Source: an uncultured Bacteroidales bacterium (GTDB lineage Bacteria > Bacteroidota > Bacteroidia > Bacteroidales > UBA932). Taken from it: 60,295 nucleotides of DNA. Location: positions 1 through 60,295 of the forward strand of contig CAMBMK010000005.1 in assembly GCA_945868745.1 (NCBI GenBank), given 5' to 3'. Under the pieces are notes generated by a model. It ran no database searches, was not told where the DNA came from, and worked only from the letters and a program-made list of their open reading frames with translations. Positions 1 through 8,923 of this stretch are shown here, piece by piece. The stretch's first letter is position 1. Each line of letters starts with the position of its first letter. Both the position numbers and the translations under genes were made by a program.

Positions 1-200
1 ATCTTCGAGTCGATGAATCTTTTCATCTGTTCGAGGTCCGTGCCCATTCCCTGCAAGGCGCTGTAGGCATTGTTTTCCCTGTGCCGTATGATTCCGAGGA
101 ACAGGTGGTCGGCCCCGATGCCGTAACTGCCTGTCCTCATCGCCTCTTCCCTGGCGAAATTTATGATTGCATTAAGTTCTTCTGAAACTCTGATGTCCAT
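1..200 (-). CDS. clpC: ATP-dependent Clp protease ATP-binding subunit ClpC, N-terminal fragment (cut by window edge)
   Basis: The minus strand opens an ATG at 200 and reads without a stop to the window edge (66 complete codons). The translation has the Clp N-domain pattern: an initial helix with EELNAIINFAREEA, then the signature GADHLFLGIIRH, in which the HLFLG block corresponds to the (E/D)HLLLGL motif of ClpA/ClpC N-domains. ClpC is a cytosolic AAA+ unfoldase that feeds proteins to ClpP. Only the N-domain is visible, so the AAA+ modules, and the distinction from a ClpB-type protein, cannot be checked. It is divergent from gyrA, which as I recall is a common Bacteroidales arrangement. Confidence 0.85.
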   Translation of the reverse strand, partial: MDIRVSEELNAIINFAREEAMRTGSYGIGADHLFLGIIRHRENNAYSALQGMGTDLEQMKRFIDSK

Positions 201-225
201 GGTTCTGTCAGGATTCTTGTCATCC

Positions 226-259
226 TTTTACAAAAATAACATTTTTTTTGCTAAATTTG
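226..259 (+). promoter_or_regulatory. Putative gyrA promoter (Bacteroidota type)
   Basis: The sequence TAAATTTG at 252-259 matches the Bacteroidota -7 consensus TAnnTTTG exactly. The -33 element is poor: a T-rich TTTT at 226-229 with a 22-base gap. Transcription would begin near 265, leaving a leader of about 65 bases before gyrA. Confidence 0.45.
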
Positions 260-289
260 CATGTTATTGACTTATGTGATAAAATGATT

Positions 290-312
290 TCGGGCCCGGG
301 AACAGGGCCCGA
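290..312 (+). promoter_or_regulatory. GC-rich hairpin in the gyrA 5' untranslated region
   Basis: A perfect 8-bp stem (TCGGGCCC at 290-297, GGGCCCGA at 305-312) with loop GGGAACA ends 18 bases before the gyrA ATG. No T-run follows, so it is not an intrinsic terminator. It could modulate translation or stabilise the mRNA 5' end. The structure is seen; its function is inference. Confidence 0.45.
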
Positions 313-330
313 CAGGAAAAAACAAGATAA

Positions 331-2868
331 ATGGACGAAACAGAAGTAAAGAATACCGGCAGGATCGAACAGGTCAACATTGACCACGAGATGCGCAGCG
401 CGTACATCGACTATTCGATGTCCGTCATCGTGTCACGTGCGCTCCCTGATGCAAGGGACGGTCTGAAACCGGTGCAGAGAAGGGTTCTTTTCGGCATGGA
501 GGGCCTCAACCTCGGATATGCCGGACCAACCAGGAAATCAGCCAGGATTGTCGGAGACGTGCTCGGTAAGTTCCACCCTCACGGTGACTCCAGCGTATAT
601 GACGCGATGGTGCGCCTTGCCCAGAACTGGAACCAGCGCTACCCGCTCGTCTATGGCCAGGGCAACTTCGGCTCGATGGACGGAGATGCAGTCGCCGCGA
701 TGCGATATACCGAGGCCAAGCTCCAGAAAATCACTGACGAAGTGCTTGCCGACCTCGACAAGGACACCGTGGATTTCCAGCCAAACTTTGACGATACAAT
801 CGACGAGCCTACAGTGCTCCCGACCAAGCTTCCGCTCCTGCTTTTGAACGGATCTTCCGGAATTGCAGTCGGAATGGCCACCAATATGGCTCCCCACAAC
901 CTTGCAGAGGTATGTGACGGAATATGCGCATACATCGACAATCCGGACATCACTGTCGATGAACTGATGAAGTACATCAAGGGTCCTGATTTCCCGACGG
1001 GAGGCATCATCCAGGGCATCCAGGGCATAAAGGACGCCTACGAGACCGGCCGCGGCCGCGTCGTGGTGCGTTCAAAGACCGACATCGAGGTGGCTGACAA
1101 CGGCATCGAGACCATTGTCGTGACCGAGGTACCGTATATGGTCAACAAGCGGGAGCTCATCGAAAAGATCGGCCAGATGGTCGAGGAGAAGCGCATCGAA
1201 GGCATCACCTATGTCAACGACGAGACATCCAGGGAAGGCCTCCGCATGATAATCAGGGTGAAGAAGGGCTTCAACTCCGGAGTGGTGCTCAATACCCTGT
1301 TCAAGAACACCGCCCTCCAGTCCAGCTTCGCTATCAACAATGTGGCCCTTGTCAACGGCCGTCCTGTCACGATGACGCTGAAGGACATGCTGAAGGTGTT
1401 TGTGGATTTCCGCCACGAGGTGATAGTCCGCAGGACAAAATTCGAGCTCGACAAGGCCCAGAAGAGGGCCCACATCCTCGAAGGACTGCTCAAGGCAATC
1501 GACATAATCGACGAGATTATCCGCGTGATCCGTTCTTCCAAGAACCCTTCGGAGGCCAAGGCCAACCTCATGGAGTCCTTCGGGTTCTCGGACGAGCAGG
1601 CCGCTGCAATCGTTGCCATGCGCCTGGGACAGCTCACCGGACTGGAAAGGGAGAAGCTCAAGGCTGAATATGACGAGCTTGAGAAGTTCATCGCCCACTG
1701 CATCGACATTCTCGGAAGCGAGCGGATGCAGCTTGACATCATAAAGGAGGAGACACAGGACATCAAGAACCGCTTTGCTGATCCGCGCAGGACTGAGATT
1801 GTGCCTTCAGCCGACGAGTTCAACCCGGAGGATTTCTATGCCGATGACGATGTGGTGATCACAATATCCCATCTCGGATACATAAAGAGGACGCTCCTGA
1901 CCGAGTTCAAGACCCAGAACAGGGGAGGGGTCGGCCTCAAGGCGAGCGCCACCAAGGACGATGATTTCATTGAGCATATCTATGTGGCCAATATGCACAG
2001 CACCCTGCTTTTCTTCACTGAGAGCGGGCGCCTGTACTGGCTTAAGGTCTATCAGATTCCGGAGGGCGCCCGTGCCTCAAAGGGCCGTGCAATCCAGAAC
2101 GTGCTGAATATCCCGGACGACAAGATACGCGCCATCCTCAACGTGCGCAACCTCGACGACAGGGAGTTTGTCGAAAACAACTATGTGGTGCTGAGCACAA
2201 AGCGCGGACTTGTCAAGAAGACCACCCTCGAGGCATATTCAAGACCGAGGGCCAACGGAATCAACGCCATCAACATACGCGAGGACGACCAGCTGCTCGA
2301 CGCAGTGCTTACAACAGGCAGGGACCAACTGCTGATAGCCGCCATGAACGGACGCTGCTGCCGCTTCGAAGAGTCCGATGCAAGGCCTCTCGGAAGGACT
2401 GCCGCGGGTGTGCGTGGCATCAATATTGAAGATGACGACGAGGTGGTCGGTACCATAGCCTACAGCCCTGATGCAGAGGATGCTGCAGACCATACCGTGC
2501 TGGTTGTCAGCGAGAACGGCTATGGCAAGAGGACCGATTTCGACGAGTACCGCATCACCAACAGGGGCGGAAAGGGCGTAAGGACCCTCGATATCACCGA
2601 GAAGACCGGAAAGCTCGTTGCCATCAAGAATGTTACCGACAACGATGACCTCATGATCATCAAACGCTCGGGACTTACAATCCGCATGGCCGTGTCCGAC
2701 ATCCGTGTAGCCCACAGGGCCACCCAGGGCGTGCGCCTGATCAACCTCAGGGAAGGTGACGCGATTGCCTCCATCTCGGTGGTGTCCAAGAGCGAGGAGT
2801 CCCCGGCAGAGGCAAATGCCGAAAATGCCGCCGACGCCGGAAATGTTGAAAATACCGCTACTGAATAA
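331..2868 (+). CDS. gyrA: DNA gyrase subunit A
   Basis: GyrA breaks and rejoins DNA in the A2B2 gyrase that introduces negative supercoils using ATP hydrolysed by GyrB. The 845-residue length is normal. The quinolone-resistance region is intact with HPHGDSSVYD at about residues 82-91. The catalytic tyrosine is Tyr126 in AAMRYTE. The C-terminal beta-pinwheel contains QNRGGVG near residue 530, which stands in the place of the GyrA box and supports gyrase rather than topoisomerase IV; the box is not canonical (Asn and Val replace Arg and Lys). The protein ends in an acidic, alanine-rich tail. The ATG at 331 gives the usual N-terminus. The TPR gene follows 22 bases downstream, probably in the same transcript. 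Confidence 0.95.
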   Translation: MDETEVKNTGRIEQVNIDHEMRSAYIDYSMSVIVSRALPDARDGLKPVQRRVLFGMEGLNLGYAGPTRKSARIVGDVLGKFHPHGDSSVYDAMVRLAQNWNQRYPLVYGQGNFGSMDGDAVAAMRYTEAKLQKITDEVLADLDKDTVDFQPNFDDTIDEPTVLPTKLPLLLLNGSSGIAVGMATNMAPHNLAEVCDGICAYIDNPDITVDELMKYIKGPDFPTGGIIQGIQGIKDAYETGRGRVVVRSKTDIEVADNGIETIVVTEVPYMVNKRELIEKIGQMVEEKRIEGITYVNDETSREGLRMIIRVKKGFNSGVVLNTLFKNTALQSSFAINNVALVNGRPVTMTLKDMLKVFVDFRHEVIVRRTKFELDKAQKRAHILEGLLKAIDIIDEIIRVIRSSKNPSEAKANLMESFGFSDEQAAAIVAMRLGQLTGLEREKLKAEYDELEKFIAHCIDILGSERMQLDIIKEETQDIKNRFADPRRTEIVPSADEFNPEDFYADDDVVITISHLGYIKRTLLTEFKTQNRGGVGLKASATKDDDFIEHIYVANMHSTLLFFTESGRLYWLKVYQIPEGARASKGRAIQNVLNIPDDKIRAILNVRNLDDREFVENNYVVLSTKRGLVKKTTLEAYSRPRANGINAINIREDDQLLDAVLTTGRDQLLIAAMNGRCCRFEESDARPLGRTAAGVRGINIEDDDEVVGTIAYSPDAEDAADHTVLVVSENGYGKRTDFDEYRITNRGGKGVRTLDITEKTGKLVAIKNVTDNDDLMIIKRSGLTIRMAVSDIRVAHRATQGVRLINLREGDAIASISVVSKSEESPAEANAENAADAGNVENTATE

Positions 2869-2890
2869 TAACTCAAAAACTATAAGAGAA

Positions 2891-4183
2891 ATGAAAAGAA
2901 TTCTTATTGCGCTTTCACTTATCGCTTCCATTCAGGTAGCTGGCGCACAGGTAAAGGTGATAACCGATGCCAAGAATGCCGTTGACAAGGCAGTGGCTGC
3001 GACCGAAAATCCAAAGAAGGCTGAAAAGGCCGCTACCTGGATTGCACTCGGTAAGGCCTATGTAGGTGCATACGATGCTCCTGTCGGCAGCGTATGGGCA
3101 AATGCCACCAAGCAGGAGCTTGCCCTCGTTATGGGCAATGAAAAGCCGTCTGCAACCGAGACCGTTGAAATCGGCGGTGAGGTTATGACCAAGGAGGTCT
3201 ATGAGACCAAGAATCTCTATTTCCGCGGCAACGGCACCCTCGCCATCATCGAGCCTACCGTATCTGTCGTTGACAATCCTCTCGGAAAGGCAGTCGAGGC
3301 TTATGCAAAGGCCCTCTCCCTCGATCCTAAAAAGCAGAAGGACGTTACTGCCGCCCTCGAGGCCATCAACGGCAAGCTCGTGAACGACGGTTACAACCAG
3401 TATGTGTTCGGTGACTATGCAGCAGCAAGCAAGGCTTTCGAGCAGGCCGCACAGTCCCTTGAGCCTGTTGCAAAGATCGACACCAACTCCATCTACAACG
3501 CAGGTTTCACCGCACAGTTCGCAGGACAGAACGACCGTGCAAAGGAACTCTTCAAGAAGTGCTACAACCTCGGCTACTATGCAAACGAAGGCGACATCTT
3601 CGCAAAGCTCGCAGTTGTTGATCCTTCAAATGCAAAGGGTTACCTCGAGGAGGGCTTCCAGAAGTTCCCTCAGAGCCAGAGCATCCTCATCGGTCTCATC
3701 AACTACTACATCCAGAACAATGAGGAGCCTTCACGCCTCTTCAGCCTTCTCGACCAGGCCAAGGAGAACGAGCCTAACAACCCGTCCCTCCTCTATGTGG
3801 AAGGCAATATCAACAAGGAGCTCGGCGACCTCGAGAAGGCAGCTGTATGCTACAACAAGTGCGCTGATATCGACCCTAACTATGAGTTCGGCTACATCGG
3901 CCTCGGTACAATGTACTACAACCAGGCAGTTGATATCCAGACCAAGGCCCAGGAAGAGTTTGACGATGCAAAGTATGCTGCTCTCGTAGCTGAGTTCGAA
4001 AAGACCCTCAAGGCCTGCATCGAGCCGTTTGAGAAGGCTTACTCCATCACCTCCGACAAGGACATCAAGCTTGGTGTTGCCGAGTATCTCAAGAATACCT
4101 ATTTCCGTTTCCGTGACCAGGATGCTTCATACCAGGCAGGATACGAGAAGTACAATGCGATAATTGCAAACGGCGGAGAATAG
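2891..4183 (+). CDS. Exported tetratricopeptide-repeat protein
   Basis: I chose the ATG at 2891 (430 residues) because it starts directly with a signal peptide (KR, then a hydrophobic core, ending VAGAQ) and clears the gyrA stop; the longer frame would overlap gyrA. The mature part is rich in alpha-helical TPR-like units. The clearest are around residues 270-340, such as PSLLYVEGNINKELGDLEKA with the following YNKCADIDPN. Similar secreted or periplasmic TPR proteins follow gyrA in other Bacteroidales, as I recall. A role as a protein-protein scaffold in the envelope is likely, but no specific function can be assigned. A strong terminator follows 26 bases after the stop. Confidence 0.8.
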   Translation: MKRILIALSLIASIQVAGAQVKVITDAKNAVDKAVAATENPKKAEKAATWIALGKAYVGAYDAPVGSVWANATKQELALVMGNEKPSATETVEIGGEVMTKEVYETKNLYFRGNGTLAIIEPTVSVVDNPLGKAVEAYAKALSLDPKKQKDVTAALEAINGKLVNDGYNQYVFGDYAAASKAFEQAAQSLEPVAKIDTNSIYNAGFTAQFAGQNDRAKELFKKCYNLGYYANEGDIFAKLAVVDPSNAKGYLEEGFQKFPQSQSILIGLINYYIQNNEEPSRLFSLLDQAKENEPNNPSLLYVEGNINKELGDLEKAAVCYNKCADIDPNYEFGYIGLGTMYYNQAVDIQTKAQEEFDDAKYAALVAEFEKTLKACIEPFEKAYSITSDKDIKLGVAEYLKNTYFRFRDQDASYQAGYEKYNAIIANGGE

Positions 4184-4209
4184 TCCGTCAAAGGATACAG
4201 TATAAGGAA

Positions 4210-4243
4210 GCAGGCTGACCGTCCGGTCAGCCTGCCTTTTTTT
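4210..4243 (+). terminator. Intrinsic terminator after gyrA-TPR unit
   Basis: An 11-bp perfect stem, GCAGGCTGACC (4210-4220) with GGTCAGCCTGC (4225-4235), has a GTCC loop and is followed by seven T (4237-4243). Confidence 0.9.
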
Positions 4244-4283
4244 CATTTGCCCGATATCCATAAGGCAGCGGGCGCAAGATTTC

Positions 4284-5246
4284 TCAGATTGTTTCGCGGA
4301 TGTTGTAGTGGTTCCTCTCCGAAGAATTGCGGGAAATCATCTCGCAGATGAAGCCGGCCAGGAAGAGCATTGTACCGGCAAGGATCGCGACAAGGGCGAT
4401 ATAGAAGAGCGGCTGGTCAGTGACCGGGCGGAAGCGCAGTCCATGAGACTGGTTGACAAGCTTTTCGACGATGATCCATACGGCACACAGGAATCCGAGC
4501 AGGAACATCAGTATGCCCGAAAGCCCGAAAAAGTGCATCGGCTTCTTGCCGAAGGTGCCCAGGAACCACAGGGACACAAGGTCGAGCATCCCGTTGACAA
4601 ACCTTTCCATCCCGAATTTGCTCTTTCCGTACTTGCGCTTCTGGTGGTGGACCGGCTTTTCCCCGATGTTGCTGAACCCCGCATTCTTGGCCAGATACGG
4701 GATGTACCTGTGCATCTCGCCATATACTTCAATATTCTTCACGACTTCGTTGCGGTATGCTTTCAGACCGCAGTTCATGTCGTGGAGCTTTATGCCTGTA
4801 ATCCGGCGGGCGGTGGCGTTGTAGAGCTTTGACGGAAGGTTCTTGGTAAGCACATTGTCCTGCCTGTTCTGCTTCCATCCCGACACGAGGTCATATCCGT
4901 CTTCGACTATCATCCTGTAGAGCTCGGGAATCTCGTCCGGAGAGTCCTGCAGGTCGGCATCCATAGTGATTACAACCCTGCCGCATGCCTTTTTGAAACC
5001 GCAGTAGAGGGCTGCCGATTTGCCGTAATTCCTTCTGAATCTTATTGCGCTGACTGACGGATATTTCTTTGACAGATCCGTTATGACATCCCATGAGCAG
5101 TCGCGGCTTCCGTCATCGACCATGATGATTTCGTGCGACCGGCCTCCGGCTGCCATAACCCTCTCAATCCACTCCGTGAGCTCAGGCAGCGACTCCGCCT
5201 CGTCAAGAAGCGGAATTATGATGCTGATGTCTTTCGGATAATCCAT
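4284..5246 (-). CDS. Family 2 glycosyltransferase, polyprenyl-phosphate type, with two C-terminal membrane segments
   Basis: This 320-residue protein has a GT-A fold domain at the N-terminus. Visible elements are SIIIPLLDEAESLPEL (nucleotide-sugar binding start), MVDDGSRDCS, and the DxD-like metal site in TMDADLQDSPDEI. After residue 230 there are two hydrophobic hairpin segments (GLSGILMFLLGFLCAVWII and ALVAILAGTMLFLAGFI). This layout is that of DPM1/GtrB/ArnC-like enzymes, which move a sugar from a nucleotide donor to undecaprenyl phosphate at the inner membrane. The sugar cannot be deduced. The DUF4199 gene lies 24 bases upstream and is co-oriented, a pairing I recall from many Bacteroidota genomes. 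Confidence 0.88.
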   Translation of the reverse strand: MDYPKDISIIIPLLDEAESLPELTEWIERVMAAGGRSHEIIMVDDGSRDCSWDVITDLSKKYPSVSAIRFRRNYGKSAALYCGFKKACGRVVITMDADLQDSPDEIPELYRMIVEDGYDLVSGWKQNRQDNVLTKNLPSKLYNATARRITGIKLHDMNCGLKAYRNEVVKNIEVYGEMHRYIPYLAKNAGFSNIGEKPVHHQKRKYGKSKFGMERFVNGMLDLVSLWFLGTFGKKPMHFFGLSGILMFLLGFLCAVWIIVEKLVNQSHGLRFRPVTDQPLFYIALVAILAGTMLFLAGFICEMISRNSSERNHYNIRETI

Positions 5247-5270
5247 GTTGCAGGTACAATCGCCGGTAGA

Positions 5271-5831
5271 TTATTGATTGTCTGTGGTCTGTGCCCCGTC
5301 GATCCTGTCAAACGGATTCTTGGAAGGGATGTTTGACGAGAGAATCGCCGACAGTACAGTTCCGTAGAGGAAGCAGTATATCAGATTGGAAAAGAAAGTG
5401 ATTGCGGGAAGTTTTCCCATCATTTGCTCGACGGAGTTCATCGTGTTGGTGTCGAGCATCCCGGCGTACTGGCTCAGGACTGCATTGACGGTCTCCTGCA
5501 TGGCCTCCGGGGTGATGAAGAGAATGCTCACAAGGTTGAATCCGGCCACGATGATGGCGGAAAGGAGGGCCGAAAATATGCCCAGTTTGCGTGTGTCCGC
5601 ATTTGACGCCCCCGGATTGGCTGAGGCAAATTTCATCATTGCCAGGCGCATCACCGCTATGCATCCTATGAATTTGCACAGCCACAGCGCGAAATTGAGG
5701 AAGGTGGTGACCATCCCGCCGGGAAGCACTGTGAGAAGGCTGAGCAGCATATATGCGATGCAGATGAGTCCGAGAACAAGTCCTGTCACGGATGCATTGT
5801 TCCAAATTGTCCTGTTGTCCGGTCTTTCCAT
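5271..5831 (-). CDS. DUF4199 family integral membrane protein
   Basis: This 186-residue protein has four hydrophobic segments: around residues 14-37, 41-62, 87-108 and a last one near 145-165. It begins MERPDNRTIWNNASVTGLVLGL, a pattern I associate with DUF4199, a family of unknown function seen mainly in Bacteroidota, usually beside a GtrB-like glycosyltransferase as here. Its role may be to partner the glycosyltransferase in the membrane; that is inference from context. The polar C-terminus (NPFDRIDGAQ) is not conserved enough to interpret. The gene has its own promoter, overlapping the divergent thrS promoter. Confidence 0.75.
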   Translation of the reverse strand: MERPDNRTIWNNASVTGLVLGLICIAYMLLSLLTVLPGGMVTTFLNFALWLCKFIGCIAVMRLAMMKFASANPGASNADTRKLGIFSALLSAIIVAGFNLVSILFITPEAMQETVNAVLSQYAGMLDTNTMNSVEQMMGKLPAITFFSNLIYCFLYGTVLSAILSSNIPSKNPFDRIDGAQTTDNQ

Positions 5832-5846
5832 TGCAAGTCTGTTATT

Positions 5847-5881
5847 ATTGGTACAAATATAGAAAAAAATGGTTATCTTTG
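5847..5881 (+). promoter_or_regulatory. Promoter for thrS-infC-rpmI-rplT
   Basis: TATCTTTG at 5874-5881 matches TAnnTTTG; the nearest -33-like box is ATTG at 5847-5850 with a 23-base gap. The leader to thrS is about 85 bases. It holds an 11-codon frame (5905-5937) without threonine codons and a nested stem (TTGGT 5927-5931 with ACCAA 5950-5954). Confidence 0.5.
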
Positions 5882-5885
5882 CAAT
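5854..5885 (-). promoter_or_regulatory. Promoter for DUF4199-glycosyltransferase operon
   Basis: On the minus strand TATATTTG (5861 to 5854) matches TAnnTTTG exactly, and ATTG (5885 to 5882) lies 20 bases upstream. It overlaps the thrS promoter on the other strand. Confidence 0.65.
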
Positions 5886-5969
5886 CTTGACAAAAACTAT
5901 AACTATGGCTGGCCGAGTTCAAGTACTTGGTAGGTAAATTACCGGTCAGACCAATTTAATTTTAGTATT

Positions 5970-7934
5970 ATGCAGATCAACATTACATTTCCTGACGGTA
6001 GCGTACGCACCTATGAGCAGGGCGTGACCGGCTACGAGATCGCATCGGGCATCAGCCCGAGGCTTGCGGCAGAAGTTCTGGCAGTTTCAGTGAAGCCCGA
6101 GGGAGACACCTCGGCCGACAAGGGTATGACAATCGACCTTACCCGTCCGATTACCGGAAACTGCTCGGTCCGTCTTCTCAAGTGGGAGGACGATGAGGCA
6201 AAGAAGGTTTTCTGGCACTCATCCTCACACCTTCTCGCAGAAGCACTCGAATCACTTTATCCGGGAGTGAAGTTCGGCATCGGCCCGGCCATTGACAACG
6301 GTTTCTATTACGACGTCGATCTCGGCGGAAGGACAATCTCCGACTCGGATTTCCCGAAGATCGAGAAGAAGATGCTCGAGCTTGCGCGCGAAAAGCAGGA
6401 ATTCAAGAGAATAAACGTTTCCAAGGCCGAGGCTCTCAAGCATTTCGAGGAAAAGGGCGACCAGTACAAGTGCGAGCTCATCAGCGAGCTTGAAGACGGC
6501 ACCATCACATATTATGAGAACGGTGCATTCACCGACCTCTGCCGCGGACCTCACCTTATGAGCACCGAGCCGATCAAGGCGGTGAAAGTGACCGCAATTG
6601 CCGGAGCATACTGGAGGGGCGACGAGAAGAGGGGACAGCTTACCCGTGTCTATGGTATCACATTCCCGAAGAAATCGCTTCTGGACGAGTACCTTGTTGT
6701 CCTCGAGGAGGCAAAGAAGAGGGACCACAGGAAGCTCGGCAAGGAAATGGAGCTGTTCACTTTCTCCAACAAGGTGGGCCAGGGTCTTCCTCTGTGGTTG
6801 CCGAGGGGCGCCGTGATGCGCTATGAGCTCGAGACCTTCCTCCGCAGGAAGCTCAACGAGTCGGGCTATCTTCCGGTAGTCACCCCGCATATCGGAAGCA
6901 AGAACCTCTATGTGACTTCAGGCCACTGGGCAAAGTACGGCAAGGATTCATTCCAGCCGATCCACACTCCGCAGGAGGGCGAGGAATACCTTCTCAAGCC
7001 GATGAACTGCCCTCACCACTGTGAAATATACCGTTCAGCCCCAAGGTCATACAGGGATCTTCCGTTGAGGCTTGCCGAGTTCGGTACCGTTTACCGTTAT
7101 GAGCAGAGCGGAGAGCTCCACGGCCTTACCCGCGTGCGCAGCTTCACACAGGACGATGCCCATATGTTTGTGCGCCCGGACCAGCTCAAGGACGAGTTCA
7201 AGAAGGTCATCGACCTGATACTCTATGTGTTCCGTGTGTTCAACTTCGAGGATTACACCGCACAGGTTTCGCTCCGCGACAAGGTGAACCGTGAAAAATA
7301 CATCGGAAGCGACGAGAACTGGGAGAGGGCGGAGCAGGCCATCATAGAGTCTGCTTCCGAAAAGGGACTCAAGACAGTGGTGGAGTACGGCGAGGCCGCA
7401 TTCTATGGTCCGAAGCTCGACTTCATGGTGAAGGACGCAATCGGACGCCGCTGGCAGCTCGGGACAATCCAGGTTGACTACAACCTTCCGGAGCGCTTCC
7501 AGCTTGAATATACCGATGCTGACGGCTCTAAAAAGCGTCCTGTGATGATCCACAGGGCACCGTTCGGCAGTCTTGAAAGGTTTACTGCCGTGCTTCTCGA
7601 GCACACCGGAGGACACTTCCCTCTCTGGCTTGCGCCTGATCAGGTCAAAGTGCTCCCAGTCAGCGAAAAATACGCTGATTATGCAAAAAAAGTTTGTGAA
7701 TTGATGAATAATTCCGATATTCGCAGTTCCGTGGATGACCGTAATGAGACTCTCGGCAAGAGAATTCGTGAGATTTCGCTGTTGAGGGTGCCTGTACTGG
7801 TGATTGTCGGCGAAAAGGAGATGACCGACGGCACCGTTTCGGTACGTCTGCGCGGAGCAGATGAAGGCTCTAAGACAGTCGGGGACTTCATCACTTGGTT
7901 CAAGGATGCCGTTAAATCGGAGCTTTCCAAGTAG
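5970..7934 (+). CDS. thrS: Threonine--tRNA ligase
   Basis: This class II synthetase charges tRNA-Thr with threonine. The 654-residue protein shows the full bacterial layout: an N-terminal TGS domain (first 60 residues, starting [18 protein letters not shown]), the SAD editing domain with [10 protein letters not shown] and the DLCRGPH motif, then the catalytic core. The core carries zinc-binding Cys in [10 protein letters not shown], motif 2 around [15 protein letters not shown], and motif 3 in [13 protein letters not shown]-terminal anticodon-binding domain (HGTP type) ends the protein. It heads the thrS-infC-rpmI-rplT cluster, a conserved order in many bacteria. The leader has no sign of a T-box or a threonine-rich leader peptide. 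Confidence 0.97.
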   Translation: MQINITFPDGSVRTYEQGVTGYEIASGISPRLAAEVLAVSVKPEGDTSADKGMTIDLTRPITGNCSVRLLKWEDDEAKKVFWHSSSHLLAEALESLYPGVKFGIGPAIDNGFYYDVDLGGRTISDSDFPKIEKKMLELAREKQEFKRINVSKAEALKHFEEKGDQYKCELISELEDGTITYYENGAFTDLCRGPHLMSTEPIKAVKVTAIAGAYWRGDEKRGQLTRVYGITFPKKSLLDEYLVVLEEAKKRDHRKLGKEMELFTFSNKVGQGLPLWLPRGAVMRYELETFLRRKLNESGYLPVVTPHIGSKNLYVTSGHWAKYGKDSFQPIHTPQEGEEYLLKPMNCPHHCEIYRSAPRSYRDLPLRLAEFGTVYRYEQSGELHGLTRVRSFTQDDAHMFVRPDQLKDEFKKVIDLILYVFRVFNFEDYTAQVSLRDKVNREKYIGSDENWERAEQAIIESASEKGLKTVVEYGEAAFYGPKLDFMVKDAIGRRWQLGTIQVDYNLPERFQLEYTDADGSKKRPVMIHRAPFGSLERFTAVLLEHTGGHFPLWLAPDQVKVLPVSEKYADYAKKVCELMNNSDIRSSVDDRNETLGKRIREISLLRVPVLVIVGEKEMTDGTVSVRLRGADEGSKTVGDFITWFKDAVKSELSK

Positions 7935-7962
7935 TGCCCCGGAGTATAACAATTTAACTTAT

Positions 7963-7979
7963 AGGAGGTTAATTTTATC
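7963..7979 (+). promoter_or_regulatory. Shine-Dalgarno and AUC start codon of infC
   Basis: AGGAGG at 7963-7968 lies 8 bases before ATC at 7977-7979. An in-frame TAG at 7962-7964 closes the frame immediately upstream. Only GTT, AAT, TTT and ATC lie between that stop and the body of the gene, so ATC is the only reasonable near-cognate start. Most genes in this window lack such a Shine-Dalgarno. Confidence 0.8.
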
Positions 7980-8603
7980 GCAACGCCTAACAAACCACAT
8001 TTCAGCGGCCCGAGGCCGGCTGGAGGACCGAAACCGGCAGGAGCAAGGCCGAACGGTCCGAAGAACCCGCAGGGACGTCAGTCCAAGGGAGAGAATGAAC
8101 TGAACATCAATGAGGAGATTACAGCTTCTCAGGTTCGTCTTGTCGGTGACAATATCGCCGAGCCGGGAGTATATTCTCTCTCCGCAGCCTTGAAAATGGC
8201 TGAAGGGATGGAACTCGACCTGGTCGAGATCAGCGCAAAGGCGGATCCTCCTGTATGCAAGATACTTGACTACCAGAAGTATCTCTACCAGCAGAAGAAA
8301 AAGGCCAAGGAGATGAAGCAGAATGCTTCCAAGGTAGTCATAAAGGAGATCAGGTTCGGCCCGAACACCGACGAGCATGATTTCCAGTTCAAGCTTAAGC
8401 ACGCAAAGGAATTCCTTACCGAGGGGTCGAAAGTCAAGGCTTCCGTATTCTTCAGGGGAAGGTCCATACAGTTTTCGGACCAGGGGGAAAAGCTTCTCCT
8501 GCGTTTTGCAGTGGAGCTCGAGGAGTTCGGACGCGCCGAAAGCATGCCGCAGCTTGAGGGCAAGAGGATGATCATGATGATCGCCCCTTTGAAAAAGAAA
8601 TAA
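7977..8603 (+). CDS. infC: Translation initiation factor IF-3 with AUC start codon
   Basis: IF-3 binds the 30S subunit, prevents premature 50S joining and checks the start codon and initiator tRNA. The core motifs are [39 protein letters not shown] (N-domain and linker) and the C-domain with [14 protein letters not shown] and GRSIQF. An ATG/TTG start inside the frame would delete half of the N-domain. Using the ATC at 7977 gives 208 residues, with a Pro/Gly-rich basic tail of about 40 residues before the N-domain, as in other Bacteroidota IF-3. A rare start codon fits the known autoregulation of IF-3 through AUU in Escherichia coli; autoregulation here is inferred. rpmI follows 42 bases downstream. 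Confidence 0.93.
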   Translation: MATPNKPHFSGPRPAGGPKPAGARPNGPKNPQGRQSKGENELNINEEITASQVRLVGDNIAEPGVYSLSAALKMAEGMELDLVEISAKADPPVCKILDYQKYLYQQKKKAKEMKQNASKVVIKEIRFGPNTDEHDFQFKLKHAKEFLTEGSKVKASVFFRGRSIQFSDQGEKLLLRFAVELEEFGRAESMPQLEGKRMIMMIAPLKKK

Positions 8604-8645
8604 CCTGACGGTTATATTATAGTTTAACAATTAAAACAAACAGAG

Positions 8646-8840
8646 ATGGCAAAGCTTAAGACCAACTCCGGTGCCAAAAAGCGCTTTACGCTTACCGGAA
8701 CGGGCAAAATCAAGAGAAGACACGCTTACCACAGCCACATTCTCACCAAGAAGACCAAGAAGCAGAAAAGAAATCTTGACCACTTCGCAATCCTTCACAA
8801 GGACGATGTCAAGAGGGTTAAGGAGCTCCTCGTAATCTAA
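8646..8840 (+). CDS. rpmI: Large ribosomal subunit protein bL35
   Basis: This 64-residue basic protein begins [20 protein letters not shown], the diagnostic bL35 start (K-x-K-T-x-x-A-x-K-R-F), and continues with [22 protein letters not shown]. It is part of the 50S subunit. The position between infC and rplT is the conserved order. Coding begins 42 bases after infC. Confidence 0.97.
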   Translation: MAKLKTNSGAKKRFTLTGTGKIKRRHAYHSHILTKKTKKQKRNLDHFAILHKDDVKRVKELLVI

Positions 8841-8923
8841 TTTACAATCATTTAAGTTTAACTTGGAAAGCAGTTTGCACAAGTGTCGCATAGCGGCCAC
8901 TGCCTCCGGAAAAAATCAAAATT

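Noticed and set aside
290..312. gyrA leader hairpin as an intrinsic terminator
   Set aside because: No T-run follows it on either strand.
1072..1698. Long antisense open frame (208 codons) opposite gyrA
   Set aside because: It is a shadow frame of the codon-biased gyrA sequence; its translation has no recognisable fold or start context.
5905..5937. 11-codon frame in the thrS leader as an attenuator peptide
   Set aside because: It contains no Thr codons and is not followed by a terminator, so threonine sensing by stalling is not supported.
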